DNA from: Lachnospiraceae bacterium UBA3762
GTDB lineage: Bacteria; Bacillota; Clostridia; Lachnospirales; Lachnospiraceae
DNA: 60,991 bases
Assembly (NCBI GenBank): GCA_002371615.1
Contig: DFGA01000031.1
Location: forward strand, 1 to 60,991
Direction: 5' to 3'
A model generated the notes under the pieces. That model did no database searches. It was not told where the DNA came from and saw only the letters and a list, made by a program, of their open reading frames with translations. Shown here in pieces: positions 53,033-60,991 of the stretch (its first letter is position 1; the number at the start of each line of letters is the position of its first letter). The position numbers and the translations under genes were made by a program.

Positions 53033-54414
53033 AACGTTTTAACCTCTATATTACTGCTCCCAGCAGGTCTGAAAAACTTTACATGCTGTAATGTGTTGCT
53101 TATCCTGAGTTCTTTGTTGTCTATCCTTACTATAACTCCCGGATTGACGGTATCCTCAACTTCAACCGCCGCTTCCGATCCGACATTAATAGTCTCCTCA
53201 ATATCCGTCAGCTCCTTTTCGACATGCTCAAGCATTCTCTCATCCCTTTTCATTTTTCTTTGAAGCAGGCTGATCTTAGCATCCTTAACGTCTTTGGGAT
53301 CATTTGATATCCGGACATCCCTTATCATTTCTATCTCTTTTTGAATCTTTTTGATACTTTCCCTTGCGCTTTCGGCCTTGGATGAGAGAAGATGATGTCT
53401 CTTATCGTAGTCATCGCTTATTCCCGAAGCTATGACTGTCTTGAGCTCCGCCTTATTTCCTGCATGGCTCGTCGACATTTCTCCTACGCTGTAATTTGTC
53501 CCGCCTATTATTGCACCGCGCTTGCCTTTGACCCGCACGGATTTACCTGCGGAAACAACCGAATTGAGTATTATATTTGCTTCAACATTCCCTTTTGCTT
53601 TTACTTCCGAGAATTCTATAAAATCAGCGTATACGTTTGATCCGGATATAAGTCTGGCTTTTCCTCCGCCCTGTATGCCTTTCTTGAGGACAATATCTCC
53701 CTCTGCGATTATTGTTGCTCCTTCGACGGTGCCGTCAACAGTTACGGATTTGGTTGCCCGTATATATGTCCCCGTGCTGACATTCCCGTGTACAATAACG
53801 TCGCCGCGAAAATCTATCCTTCCCGTGACAAGATCCAGATCTTTGCGAAGCTCATACAGGTCGCGGACCTGAAGTTTAAAATTACTGTATTCAACACGGC
53901 CTTCCATATTGGCGGTATATGTGTTACCGTCAAACGAAACGTCAAATCCGCTTCCCTTAAGCGGCGGTTGTTCCTTGGCAGGTTTACACCTTATCTCACG
54001 GTTCCTGACATCCATTCCCGAACTTCCGGAAACAGCCGGATGATATACGGCAAGCGTCTGTCCGGGCGTTACCGACTGAATAACACTCATGCTCTGGTAA
54101 TCCACAGACCCGTCCGAACGTATCGTCGGATGTTTTATCTCACCTAAACTGAACAGAAAATCATAATATCCGTTCTGTGATTCAACAAGACTTTTCCCTC
54201 TTGCCACAACAATATCTTTCAGATAGATCCTGTCCCTGACTGCTTTTTCGATCTCTGAATATATCAATCCGTACAAAACGCCGTTTGCACGCAGATAATG
54301 AATGACATCCTCAACGGTTAATGTCTCACCTTCCTTGGGTTCGGTCAGAAAAACCGTTGCGGTCATCGAATCATCCGATATGTTGCATCTCCATTTTTCG
54401 GTCGAAACAGCCAT
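53029..54414 (-). CDS. FapA/DUF342 family protein
   Basis: A 461-residue protein: an N-terminal domain with DVIHYLRANGVLYGLI, a right-handed beta-helix core (about 190-310; GRIDFRGDVIVHGNVSTGTYIRATKSVTVDGTVEGATIIAEGDI split over strands) and a C-terminal coiled coil (KIQKEIEMIRDVR). The family (FapA, formerly flagellar assembly protein A; DUF342) is common in motile Clostridia; role not settled. AGGAA precedes the ATG. Confidence 0.9.
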   Translation of the reverse strand: MAVSTEKWRCNISDDSMTATVFLTEPKEGETLTVEDVIHYLRANGVLYGLIYSEIEKAVRDRIYLKDIVVARGKSLVESQNGYYDFLFSLGEIKHPTIRSDGSVDYQSMSVIQSVTPGQTLAVYHPAVSGSSGMDVRNREIRCKPAKEQPPLKGSGFDVSFDGNTYTANMEGRVEYSNFKLQVRDLYELRKDLDLVTGRIDFRGDVIVHGNVSTGTYIRATKSVTVDGTVEGATIIAEGDIVLKKGIQGGGKARLISGSNVYADFIEFSEVKAKGNVEANIILNSVVSAGKSVRVKGKRGAIIGGTNYSVGEMSTSHAGNKAELKTVIASGISDDYDKRHHLLSSKAESARESIKKIQKEIEMIRDVRISNDPKDVKDAKISLLQRKMKRDERMLEHVEKELTDIEETINVGSEAAVEVEDTVNPGVIVRIDNKELRISNTLQHVKFFRPAGSSNIEVKTL

Positions 54415-54436
54415 AGCGTTCCTGCTTTCGAGTCAG

Positions 54437-57118
54437 TTATTTGGATTCAAGAGTATCAAGTCTCTCCTTAACCTGGTCAAGGAGTTGTGTGTATTTTTCG
54501 AGTTTTTCCTTTTCCTCGTTAACTTTAACTTCCGGCGCTTTACTTATGAACTTCTCATTTGAGAGCATTCCCCGGCAGCGTTTTATCTCACCGTCAAGAC
54601 GGTCTTTCTCCTTTTTAAGTCGCTCTATTTCAGCCGATATATCAACAAGTTCCGCAAACGGAATGTAGAGTGTCGCATTAGCGATCATAACGGAAACAGC
54701 ATCGTCATCTATTCCTTTCTTATCGCTTTGGATAAGGCTCGAAGAAGCTCCGGCAAGGCTCTCAAAGAACAGCTTTCCTTTTTCGAACGCATCCTTTACC
54801 TTGTCATCTTCGGTAACGATAAATACATTCGCCTTCTTGGATGGAGCCACATTCATGCTGCTTCTGACATTTCTGATCCCGCGTACCGCCTCCTTGATAA
54901 GCTCGATCATATCCTCATCCTGCTCATATTCACGCTCGCTCTTATATTCCGGCCATGAGCAGATCATGATAGATTCGGCTTCACGCTTTTCATCAGTTTC
55001 AGTCAGCGTGCAGTATATCTCCTCCGTAATAAACGGCATGTATGGATGCAGGAGTTTGAGTGAATCGATAAGTACACTCTTTAATGTATAAAGTGCTGCA
55101 TTTGATGATTTTTCATCGGAGGTATTATACAGTCTCGGCTTGATCATCTCAATGTACCAGTCGCACAGAACATCATAGATAAAATCATATACTTTCTGTA
55201 CTGCGATACCGAGTTCAAACTTCTCCATGTTATCGGTTACTTCGCGGATGACTTTATTAAGTTTTGAAAGCACCCATCTGTCTTCGGCGTGAAGTTCATC
55301 ATCTGAAGGTTTCGTAATATTCTTACCTTCCATGTTCATCATGATAAATCTTGACGCGTTCCATACCTTGTTGGCAAAATTCCTGCTCGCTTCGACTCTC
55401 TCATCGGTAAAGCGCATATCATTACCGGGTGCGTTGCCTGTAACAAGAGTAAAACGAAGTGCATCGGCACCATACTTCTCTATTACTTCAAGCGGATCTA
55501 TACCATTTCCGAGAGACTTACTCATCTTACGACCCTGTCCGTCACGCACAAGACCATGGAACAGAACAGTAGAGAAAGGCTTCTCGCCCATATGCTCATA
55601 TCCCGAGAAAATCATCCTGATAACCCAGAAGAAGATGATATCGTAACCCGTTACAAGAACATCCGTAGGGTAAAAATAGTCAAGCTCCTCCGTTTTCTCG
55701 GGCCATCCGAGTGTAGAGAACGGCCAGAGTGCTGATGAGAACCACGTATCAAGAGTATCTTCATCCTGACTGATGTTAGTACTTCCGCAGTCGGGACACT
55801 TTGTTACCGGTGTTTTGGATACATGCATCTTGCCGCAGTCCGCACAGTAATAAGCAGGAATCCTGTGTCCCCACCAAAGCTGGCGGCTTATGCACCAGTC
55901 ACGGATGTTATCAGTCCAGTTATAATATGTCCTGTCCATTCTCGGCGGAACAAGCTTAATATCACCGTTTTCAACGGCACGCCTGGCGGGCTTGATAAGC
56001 TCGTCCATCTTCACGAACCACTGCTGTTTAACAAGAGGCTGGATCGTTGCGCCGCACCTGTCATGAGTGCCGACATTATGGGCATAGTCCTCGATCTTGA
56101 CAAGAAGCCCTTCCTCTTTCAGTTCTTCCACGATCGCCGCTCTTGCATCAAGATCGGTCATCCCCTCATATTTACCGCCGTTTTCGTTTATCGTTCCGTC
56201 ATCATTCATGACGTTAACGATAGGAAGGTCATGACGCTTTCCTACTTCGAAGTCGTTAGGGTCATGTCCCGGAGTTATCTTAACAACACCGGTTCCGAAT
56301 TCCATGTCAACGTATGTATCCTCGACAACCGGTATCGCTTTGTTAACGATAGGAAGCCATACACTTCTGCCGTGAAGTTTGGTGTAGCGCTCATCATCGG
56401 GGTGAACCGCAACAGCTGTATCGCCGAGCATCGTTTCGGGACGTGTTGTGGCAAATGTCAGGAATTCCGTAGTTGAAGGTTTACCGTTTTCATCAACAAG
56501 CGGGTATTTGATATGCCACAAATGCGAGGGCTGCTCAACATATTCAACTTCCGCATCGGATATCGATGTATTACATACCGGGCACCAGTTGATTATCCTT
56601 GCGCCTTTGTATATAAGGCCCTTGTTGTACAGGTTGACAAAGACTTCCGTAACAGCCTTGTTACAGCCTTCATCCATCGTGAAGCGCTCACGCTCCCAGT
56701 CACACGAGCTCCCCATCTTGCGGAGCTGCTTTGTGATCCTGCCGCCGTACTCTTCTCTCCATTCCCACACTCTGTCGAGGAATTTCTCGCGTCCGAGATC
56801 GTGCTTGTCTATGCCCTGCTTCTTGAGTTCAGACATGACCCTTACTTCGGTGGCAATACTCGCATGGTCTGTTCCCGGTTGCCAGAGCGCATTATACCCC
56901 TGCATTCTCTTAAATCTGATAAGGATATCCTGCATCGTATTGTCAAGGGCATGTCCCATATGAAGCTGCCCCGTAATGTTCGGAGGCGGCATCACTATAG
57001 TAAAGGGTTTCTTCGATCTGTCCACTTCGGCGTGAAAATACCCGTTTTTCTCCCATTTTTCGTATAATCTTCCTTCCATTGAGGAAGGATCGTAAGTTTT
57101 TGCCAGTTCTTTGCTCAT
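54437..57118 (-). CDS. valS: Valyl-tRNA synthetase
   Basis: An 893-residue class I synthetase with the full layout: PPPNITGQLHMGHAL (HIGH-like), editing domain (TTRPETMLGDTAVAVHPDD), KMSKSLGNGIDP, anticodon-binding domain, and C-terminal coiled coil (EIERLKKEKDRLDGEIKRCR). AGGAG lies 13 bases before the ATG, slightly long. The leader has no T-box; it carries a 24-base palindrome and three short repeats. Confidence 0.97.
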   Translation of the reverse strand: MSKELAKTYDPSSMEGRLYEKWEKNGYFHAEVDRSKKPFTIVMPPPNITGQLHMGHALDNTMQDILIRFKRMQGYNALWQPGTDHASIATEVRVMSELKKQGIDKHDLGREKFLDRVWEWREEYGGRITKQLRKMGSSCDWERERFTMDEGCNKAVTEVFVNLYNKGLIYKGARIINWCPVCNTSISDAEVEYVEQPSHLWHIKYPLVDENGKPSTTEFLTFATTRPETMLGDTAVAVHPDDERYTKLHGRSVWLPIVNKAIPVVEDTYVDMEFGTGVVKITPGHDPNDFEVGKRHDLPIVNVMNDDGTINENGGKYEGMTDLDARAAIVEELKEEGLLVKIEDYAHNVGTHDRCGATIQPLVKQQWFVKMDELIKPARRAVENGDIKLVPPRMDRTYYNWTDNIRDWCISRQLWWGHRIPAYYCADCGKMHVSKTPVTKCPDCGSTNISQDEDTLDTWFSSALWPFSTLGWPEKTEELDYFYPTDVLVTGYDIIFFWVIRMIFSGYEHMGEKPFSTVLFHGLVRDGQGRKMSKSLGNGIDPLEVIEKYGADALRFTLVTGNAPGNDMRFTDERVEASRNFANKVWNASRFIMMNMEGKNITKPSDDELHAEDRWVLSKLNKVIREVTDNMEKFELGIAVQKVYDFIYDVLCDWYIEMIKPRLYNTSDEKSSNAALYTLKSVLIDSLKLLHPYMPFITEEIYCTLTETDEKREAESIMICSWPEYKSEREYEQDEDMIELIKEAVRGIRNVRSSMNVAPSKKANVFIVTEDDKVKDAFEKGKLFFESLAGASSSLIQSDKKGIDDDAVSVMIANATLYIPFAELVDISAEIERLKKEKDRLDGEIKRCRGMLSNEKFISKAPEVKVNEEKEKLEKYTQLLDQVKERLDTLESK

Positions 57119-57152
57119 GTTAGAATATATACTCCTAAAATATTATTACGCA

Positions 57153-57216
57153 TTAAGTACGCTCAGACGCCTTTAGTCCGCTCAAGTACTTGGCTCCTTT
57201 AGTCCGCTCAGACGCC
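57153..57216 (-). repeat. Three degenerate tandem repeats in the valS leader
   Basis: On the minus strand GGCGTCTGAGCGGACTAAA (57216-57198), a 26-base unit sharing TGAGCGGACTAAA (57197-57172), and GGCGTCTGAGCGTACTTAA (57171-57153) lie head to tail. They are transcribed in the valS 5' UTR. Function unknown. Confidence 0.75.
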
Positions 57217-57224
57217 GCTCGGGC

Positions 57225-57248
57225 TGTCACGATTCTTGAATCGTGACA
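57225..57248. promoter_or_regulatory. Perfect 11-bp palindrome at the valS transcription start
   Basis: TGTCACGATTC-TT-GAATCGTGACA, beginning two bases downstream of the -10 box and covering the expected +1. This is the position of a repressor operator; as RNA it would be a 5'-terminal hairpin. Confidence 0.6.
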
Positions 57249-57249
57249 T

Positions 57250-57258
57250 ATTATACCA
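57250..57258 (-). promoter_or_regulatory. Extended -10 promoter of valS
   Basis: TGGTATAAT on the minus strand (57258-57250), a consensus extended -10 (TG-N-TATAAT). The best -35 at 17 bases is the poor TTTCAA, as is usual for extended -10 promoters. It lies just beyond the LysR stop. Confidence 0.75.
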
Positions 57259-57283
57259 CACTTGTGCAGGTCTTGAAATGATC

Positions 57284-58174
57284 TCAGTTTTTTTCGATAT
57301 TCTCTCTTATATGCTCCACATATCTTCCGGCTGCCGGGGATGGCGAATGGTCTTCCGGATATATGAGCACATATGTTGTCGTTCTCCCGGGATGAGATAT
57401 TTCCTTAATAAATACCGAATCATCGTGAACCAGATCGGCTACTGCCGCCGGGTATATCGCAACCCCGACATTCTTCTCGCAAAGTTCATATGCGCTTGTT
57501 GCATTTGCGATCCTTGCCCGGATCGAAGGCGTAACCCCCGTAGGCGCGAACCAGTCTTCTATCTCCTGCAGTCGCGAGCCTCTTGAGGGGATAATAAGGT
57601 CGTATCCCGCAAGCTTTTCAAGAGGTATGGTCTTGCCCTTCATCTTCGCAAGCGGATGTGCGCGGGAGAAAATCGCGACCCACGCTTCCGTATATACCGG
57701 CATACCGTGCAGTCCCTGCGGATCATAAGGCTCCATTATAATACCGACATCAGCAAGCCCGTTCCTGACACGCTGTGTGACCTCATCGGAGTTTCCGTTC
57801 CAGATATTATACTGAACCTGCGGATACTTCTCCGTAAACGATGATATGAACCCTGCCGTAAGTCTCGGTGCTTTTCCTTCCACCTGCGCAATATAGACAG
57901 TGCCTTTTAAGCCCGTATGCATTTCCCTTATATCTTCAACTGAAGCGTCAGCCAGTGCTACGATACGGTTGGCATAGGTTCTGAACCTGATTCCTTCTTC
58001 CGTAAGCTGCAGGGTATGATGCTCTCTTACAAACAGTTTTGTTCCAACCTCATCTTCAAGATCCTTGATCTGACGGCTAAGAGGCGGCTGCGCAATCATA
58101 AGCCTTTCGGCAGCACGGGTAAAGTTCATCTCTTCACATACTGCAAGAAAATATCTTAAATGCCGAAGTTCCAT
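57284..58174 (-). CDS. LysR-family transcriptional regulator
   Basis: The ATG at 58174 (MELRHLRYFLAV) follows GGGAGGTG; the frame upstream is open but is not LysR-like. The 296-residue protein has the winged helix-turn-helix at about residues 1-60 (NFTRAAERLMIAQPPLSRQIKDLE) and a substrate-binding domain (about 90-296). LysR proteins usually control an adjacent divergent gene; upstream on the plus strand is only a 23-codon ORF. Effector unknown. Confidence 0.93.
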   Translation of the reverse strand: MELRHLRYFLAVCEEMNFTRAAERLMIAQPPLSRQIKDLEDEVGTKLFVREHHTLQLTEEGIRFRTYANRIVALADASVEDIREMHTGLKGTVYIAQVEGKAPRLTAGFISSFTEKYPQVQYNIWNGNSDEVTQRVRNGLADVGIIMEPYDPQGLHGMPVYTEAWVAIFSRAHPLAKMKGKTIPLEKLAGYDLIIPSRGSRLQEIEDWFAPTGVTPSIRARIANATSAYELCEKNVGVAIYPAAVADLVHDDSVFIKEISHPGRTTTYVLIYPEDHSPSPAAGRYVEHIRENIEKN

Positions 58175-58198
58175 AACACACCTCCCCGATCTTTTGAG

Positions 58199-58268
58199 AG
58201 CCACGCCATTGGAAGCTCGCTTCGCTCGGGCGTGGCCTACGTGCTGCAAAGTTTTCATAGAAAACTTT
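58199..58268. repeat. Palindromic intergenic element upstream of the LysR gene
   Basis: Two adjacent inverted repeats: GCCACGCC with GGCGTGGC (58200-58236, enclosing GAAGC-TC-GCTTC) and AAAGTTTTC-ATA-GAAAACTTT (58248-58268). On the minus strand it shares the 9-mer GCCCGAGCG with the valS leader element. Likely a dispersed palindromic repeat. Confidence 0.6.
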
Positions 58269-58318
58269 ACACCACCAACCATACCAAAAAGGTATCGTCA
58301 CTATTATATTATATGTAT

Positions 58319-58347
58319 TTTACTATGTAAACATTCGGGTTTATTAT
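58319..58347 (+). promoter_or_regulatory. Candidate promoter of the 23-codon gene
   Basis: TTTACT, 17-base spacer, TATTAT on the plus strand, 70 bases before the small ORF. Confidence 0.5.
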
Positions 58348-58417
58348 AAGCTCAGAAAGAGGAAATGATTCCTCAAAGCAACAGGTTGAAGGTAAGAATA
58401 ATAAGGAGGCGATTATT

Positions 58418-58489
58418 ATGTTGAAGAAATTTATGGAGTTTATCGAAGAGTATTACGAAGAGTTTTCGCACTCAGAGAAGTGGTCATAA
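58418..58489 (+). CDS. 23-residue acidic microprotein
   Basis: ATG at 58418 with AAGGAGG 8 bases upstream, as strong a ribosome site as any in the window. The peptide (MLKKFMEFIEEYYEEF, then SHSEKWS) would be an acidic amphipathic helix rich in aromatic residues. It has its own candidate promoter and is followed 35 bases later by a good terminator, so it looks like a complete monocistronic gene. No family recognised. Confidence 0.6.
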   Translation: MLKKFMEFIEEYYEEFSHSEKWS

Positions 58490-58523
58490 GATAGCTGCAA
58501 TATCTTATCTCTTATTACAAAGG

Positions 58524-58548
58524 CGGGCATCCTAAGGATGCCCGTTTT
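58524..58548. terminator. Terminator between microprotein gene and HD hydrolase gene
   Basis: A perfect 9-bp stem (CGGGCATCC-TAA-GGATGCCCG) followed by TTTT on the plus strand. It lies between convergent genes and may also slow the minus-strand transcript. Confidence 0.85.
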
Positions 58549-58551
58549 CAA

Positions 58552-59133
58552 TTAAAGGTTTCCCTTTCTTATATTTTCCCGGATTATCCGGTCCGTGATC
58601 TCATACAGTTTTTCGGAACCAAGACGTGTTTTGGACTGCCTCTCATATACACGGTCAGCTTTTATTCCGTGCTCTTTCCAGTCGGCGCCGTCATTACTGT
58701 TATTTAAGATAAGCGGCTGCAGGTTATCCATGGCGTGAGCATATCTGGCCTCAGGGCTTACATTTTCTTCAAATTCTTCAAACAAAGACATCAGCTCTTC
58801 TTTCTGATCATCCGGAAGGATAGAGAAGATCCTCTGCTTTGCTTTTTCTTCCCGCTCTTTCTGACTCTTAATGGCCTCATCGTCATAAGCATAAGTATCC
58901 CCCGCATCTATCTCCACTATGTCATGTATGAGGCACATAAGCATTACCTTTGATATGTCCACATCTTCATTTGCATATTCCCTGAACAGATATGACATTA
59001 TGGCCATATGCCATGCATGCTCCGCATCGTTCTCATTCCTTCCGTGATCCGTAAGATGGGTTTGACGGAATATGTTCTTCTCTTTGTCTATCTCAAGGGA
59101 AAAATCGATCTGTTTTTTTATTCTCTCATCCAT
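58552..59133 (-). CDS. HD-domain hydrolase (YfbR/YedJ-like 5'-nucleotidase type)
   Basis: A 193-residue protein with the metal-binding HD pattern: ENDAEHAWHMAIMSYL (first His), LIHDIVEIDAGDTYAYD (HD), and a distal ARYAHAMDNLQPLIL with Asp. Such HD_3-type proteins hydrolyse deoxynucleoside monophosphates or related substrates; substrate not certain. Weak ribosome site. Confidence 0.85.
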   Translation of the reverse strand: MDERIKKQIDFSLEIDKEKNIFRQTHLTDHGRNENDAEHAWHMAIMSYLFREYANEDVDISKVMLMCLIHDIVEIDAGDTYAYDDEAIKSQKEREEKAKQRIFSILPDDQKEELMSLFEEFEENVSPEARYAHAMDNLQPLILNNSNDGADWKEHGIKADRVYERQSKTRLGSEKLYEITDRIIRENIRKGNL

Positions 59134-59167
59134 TTACTTCAATACCTGTTCTGCTTCCCCGGTCTGC

Positions 59168-59470
59168 TTAAACTGTATAATCCATACAAACCCTGCTTGC
59201 GGTAAATGGTCTGACCTTGGTATTTGCAACATCTACATGACTCGGATGTACTGCATAACCTTTCAGCGCTTCTTCATTTTCGAATGTTGAATCTAACATC
59301 AGGTCGCAGTTGGAACTGGCAAGGGGATTGATATTGACCTTTATATCGATCAGTCCCGGAACAACTCCCTTGAGTCCCTCAAGGCCGCTCTTGATACCTG
59401 CCTTGATCCCGGCTATCTGATCATCCGAATACTCTTCCTTAAGTGTCCATAATATTACGTGTTTTACCAT
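59168..59470 (-). CDS. Dabb-family (stress-responsive A/B barrel) protein
   Basis: A 100-residue protein: MVKHVILWTLKEEYSDDQI...LIDIKVNINPLASSNCDLMLDSTFENEEALKGYAVHPSHVDV split over the alpha+beta barrel. The HPSHV segment is typical. AGAGGAGG precedes the ATG. Dimeric family of uncertain chemistry; 34 bases upstream of the HD gene in the same direction. Confidence 0.92.
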   Translation of the reverse strand: MVKHVILWTLKEEYSDDQIAGIKAGIKSGLEGLKGVVPGLIDIKVNINPLASSNCDLMLDSTFENEEALKGYAVHPSHVDVANTKVRPFTASRVCMDYTV

Positions 59471-59655
59471 TTTAACCTCCTCTACTGCATGTGTTTTTAT
59501 AAAAGCATCATAATATGCGTCTTTTTTCTTTTCAATATGTTTGATGGCAAATGCAGTAAGGAAGAGTTTACCGGCTGGGAGGATTGGAAAGCGAAAAACC
59601 GTGCCGGAATTGACTGTGTCTTTTCATTCGCACGCAGTGGGAATACGATACATTC

Positions 59656-60276
59656 TTACCACTGATACTCCTTAAGATTCACCCTTCCATCCGTTACCTC
59701 GATACCGTCAGCCATAAGAAGCTTTTCCTGCTCTCCGGCACCTCCGAAGGCAAATTCTCCGGCAAGTTCACCCTTAGAATTGACCACTCTGAAACATGGT
59801 ATATTATCAGGATCAGGGTTCTTGTGTAATGCATTTCCTACCGCTCGTGCCATCCTTTTATCCCCGGCAAGCTCCGCTATCTGAGCATATGTTGCAACCT
59901 TTCCTTTCGGAATCTTTTTAACCGCTTCATAAATCCTTTTTGTCGGACTATCAGCGATCAGGTCGTAACTCTCAGCTATCATACACTTGATATCACGATC
60001 CGGAATGGTCCCGTCCAAAATAATTGTATTCCAATGTTCCTTGTTCTGGTGATATCCGGGTATGACCGATTCGTAAATGTCCCGCCAGAAAAATGCCTTA
60101 CCCGGGTCCACCTTAACATTAAGATTAATGAACCCTTCTCTCTCATATGTCCAAAGGAATGCCTTCTTGTTTCCCCTATACCTGACCAGTTGCCAGTTGT
60201 TATCGTGAAACGGAGCATCCTTGTATGTATCCGGAAAAGAAAGTCCGTAGTTAAGTGCTTGTTCTCTTGTCTTCAT
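59656..60276 (-). CDS. YjbR/MmcQ-MGMT fusion (methylated-DNA alkyltransferase-like)
   Basis: A 206-residue protein. Residues 1-105 form a MmcQ/YjbR-type DNA-binding domain (ALNYGLSFPDTYKDAPF). Residues 112-206 form an Ada/MGMT-type domain (YEAVKKIPKGKVATYAQIAELAGDKRMARAVGNALHKNP split here). The active-site motif reads IP-C161-F162-RV instead of PCHRV: the acceptor Cys is kept, but the His that activates it is Phe. It may be a weakened alkyltransferase or an alkyl-lesion sensor. Ribosome site weak; start by homology. Confidence 0.85.
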   Translation of the reverse strand: MKTREQALNYGLSFPDTYKDAPFHDNNWQLVRYRGNKKAFLWTYEREGFINLNVKVDPGKAFFWRDIYESVIPGYHQNKEHWNTIILDGTIPDRDIKCMIAESYDLIADSPTKRIYEAVKKIPKGKVATYAQIAELAGDKRMARAVGNALHKNPDPDNIPCFRVVNSKGELAGEFAFGGAGEQEKLLMADGIEVTDGRVNLKEYQW

Positions 60277-60311
60277 GATACTTATCTTTTTTCAGATTGG
60301 AAACAGGCCCA

Positions 60312-60991
60312 TCAAACCCGGTTGTTCTTAAGTCTGGCTAATTCTGCCTTCGCAGCATCCAACTCAGCTTGAAGGCTGTCAGCACGCTGCTTCTCTTCTT
60401 CTGCCCGATGCTTCTCTTTCTCCGCACGTTGCTTCTCTTCCTCTGCACGCTGCTCCGCTTCCTCTGTACGCCTTCGCTCTTCCCTGATCAATTCTCTGTC
60501 CCGTTCCCAGCTCTTCATATACTTAATCCCCATCCCAGGCTTGTTCTTTGTATGCCTGACTATATTGTTCAGTTTATCCGTGTTGTCGTCTGTAACGTTC
60601 TCGTCTTTACTGTCGTTTATATACCTGAGCAGATTTTGAAGGCGTCTCTCATCGTCCCCTGCGTCCTCCGGAAGTTTCCCTTTAACATACAGGAAGATTC
60701 TCTTAACACCGTCATCATACTCCACATTCGGATGCGTCTTGACCACGGTACCTGCCTCGTAGTACAGCGCGTTCTCTCCAAACGGGTCATACGACAGAAT
60801 AAAGATTGATACAAGATCCGGAAGCTTCTCGTAATCAATACCGGTGTTTAACAACTGTGTATCGATGAGGCCTCCGTAGTATCTACTTCTCCTCGGAAGG
60901 CTTTCCCTGCGGTCGCTTAGCTTATCCGGCTCTACATCGTAAACCCTTATGCTCTCCCCGGTCTGATCCGGTTCCTCAGTCACATACACAT
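60312..60991 (-). CDS. Rpn-like PD-(D/E)XK nuclease family protein C (5' end outside window)
   Basis: The gene runs off the right edge. The visible 226 residues (YVTEEPDQTGESIRVYDVEPDK, LPRRSRYYGGLIDTQLL, LVSIFILSYDPFGENALYYEAGT split here) align closely with gene B (14936-15934). The Met near 60989 is internal, not the start. The C-terminus is a long Glu/Arg/Lys coiled coil (RAEEEKQRAEKEKHRAEEEKQRAD) ending LARLKNNRV; it lacks the RRITEETAKL tail of A and B. Confidence 0.82.
   Translation of the reverse strand, partial: VYVTEEPDQTGESIRVYDVEPDKLSDRRESLPRRSRYYGGLIDTQLLNTGIDYEKLPDLVSIFILSYDPFGENALYYEAGTVVKTHPNVEYDDGVKRIFLYVKGKLPEDAGDDERRLQNLLRYINDSKDENVTDDNTDKLNNIVRHTKNKPGMGIKYMKSWERDRELIREERRRTEEAEQRAEEEKQRAEKEKHRAEEEKQRADSLQAELDAAKAELARLKNNRV

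Noticed and set aside
57119..57250. T-box leader for valS
   Set aside because: No AGAGA-type loop and no GGTGGNACC antiterminator bulge; the leader is only about 125 nt.
59459..59665. Plus-strand 68-codon frame in the gap between the Dabb and YjbR-MGMT genes
   Set aside because: No ribosome site, overlaps both neighbours, composition not protein-like. The 185-base gap shows no other feature I can support.
1..60991. tRNA, rRNA, CRISPR array, prophage or IS element with terminal repeats
   Set aside because: None seen on reading both strands; repeats present are short, intergenic or gene-internal and no transposase of an IS family was found.

Overview
The window looks like a chromosomal segment of a Gram-positive anaerobe of the family Lachnospiraceae (Clostridia; Butyrivibrio/Lachnospira/Roseburia-like). 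The call rests on moderate GC, strong AGGAGG ribosome sites, a Gram-positive type IV pilus set without PilQ or PilP, a eukaryote-type HisA, a CIRCE operator, and several Rpn-like PD-(D/E)XK nuclease genes. Genus is not resolved. Nearly all genes lie on the minus strand.

Layout: (1) 1-209: the 3' tip of a plus-strand gene and its terminator. (2) 210-12860: a type IV pilus operon read right to left: sigma-28-like promoter, structured leader with a small leader ORF, pilA, pilD, a pilM-pilN fusion, pilO, four minor or atypical pilins, and a large exported DUF5057-like protein. (3) 13088-16140: an accessory patch splitting the pilus locus, with two Rpn-like nuclease genes sharing an almost identical 3' end and a 135-bp flanking repeat, plus a small plus-strand gene. 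(4) 16079-27356: the second pilus operon: PTS IIC-like transporter, catalytically dead LytM protein, bactofilin, two degenerate response regulators, GH25 muramidase, PilB with an intact c-di-GMP-binding MshEN motif, PilT, PilC and a membrane methyl-accepting protein, ended by a strong terminator. (5) 27435-27804: a cold-shock gene with promoter and terminator. (6) 27806-36289: HD-GYP response regulator, hisA, dapB, dapA, an MshEN-like/CheX fusion, typA, mgtE and a YigZ-family gene. (7) 36302-47915: PBP1A, a receiver-like protein, CIRCE-controlled htpG, a parvulin lipoprotein, a YtxH-like protein, a DUF2225 protein, glnS and an unknown protein. (8) 48005-57255: an unknown gene, a PurF-like protein lacking the glutaminase cysteine, a GT-C glycosyltransferase, a TPR protein, a 49-codon gene coupled at both ends by ATGA overlaps, a FapA/DUF342 protein and valS. 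(9) 57284-60991: LysR regulator, a 23-residue microprotein, an HD hydrolase, a Dabb protein, a YjbR-MGMT fusion and an edge-truncated third Rpn-like gene.

How it works together (inference): the pilus appears wired to motility and c-di-GMP signalling. The pilin operon has a flagellar-type promoter, the extension ATPase carries a c-di-GMP site, and a chemoreceptor sits in the motor operon. Nearby lie an HD-GYP phosphodiesterase and a CheX-type phosphatase with an MshEN-like domain. The most novel candidate is the pilA leader at 12704-12830: an 80-nt three-stem RNA closed by a 10-bp helix, containing a perfect Shine-Dalgarno site and a 22-codon ORF, which I cannot assign to a known riboswitch class.
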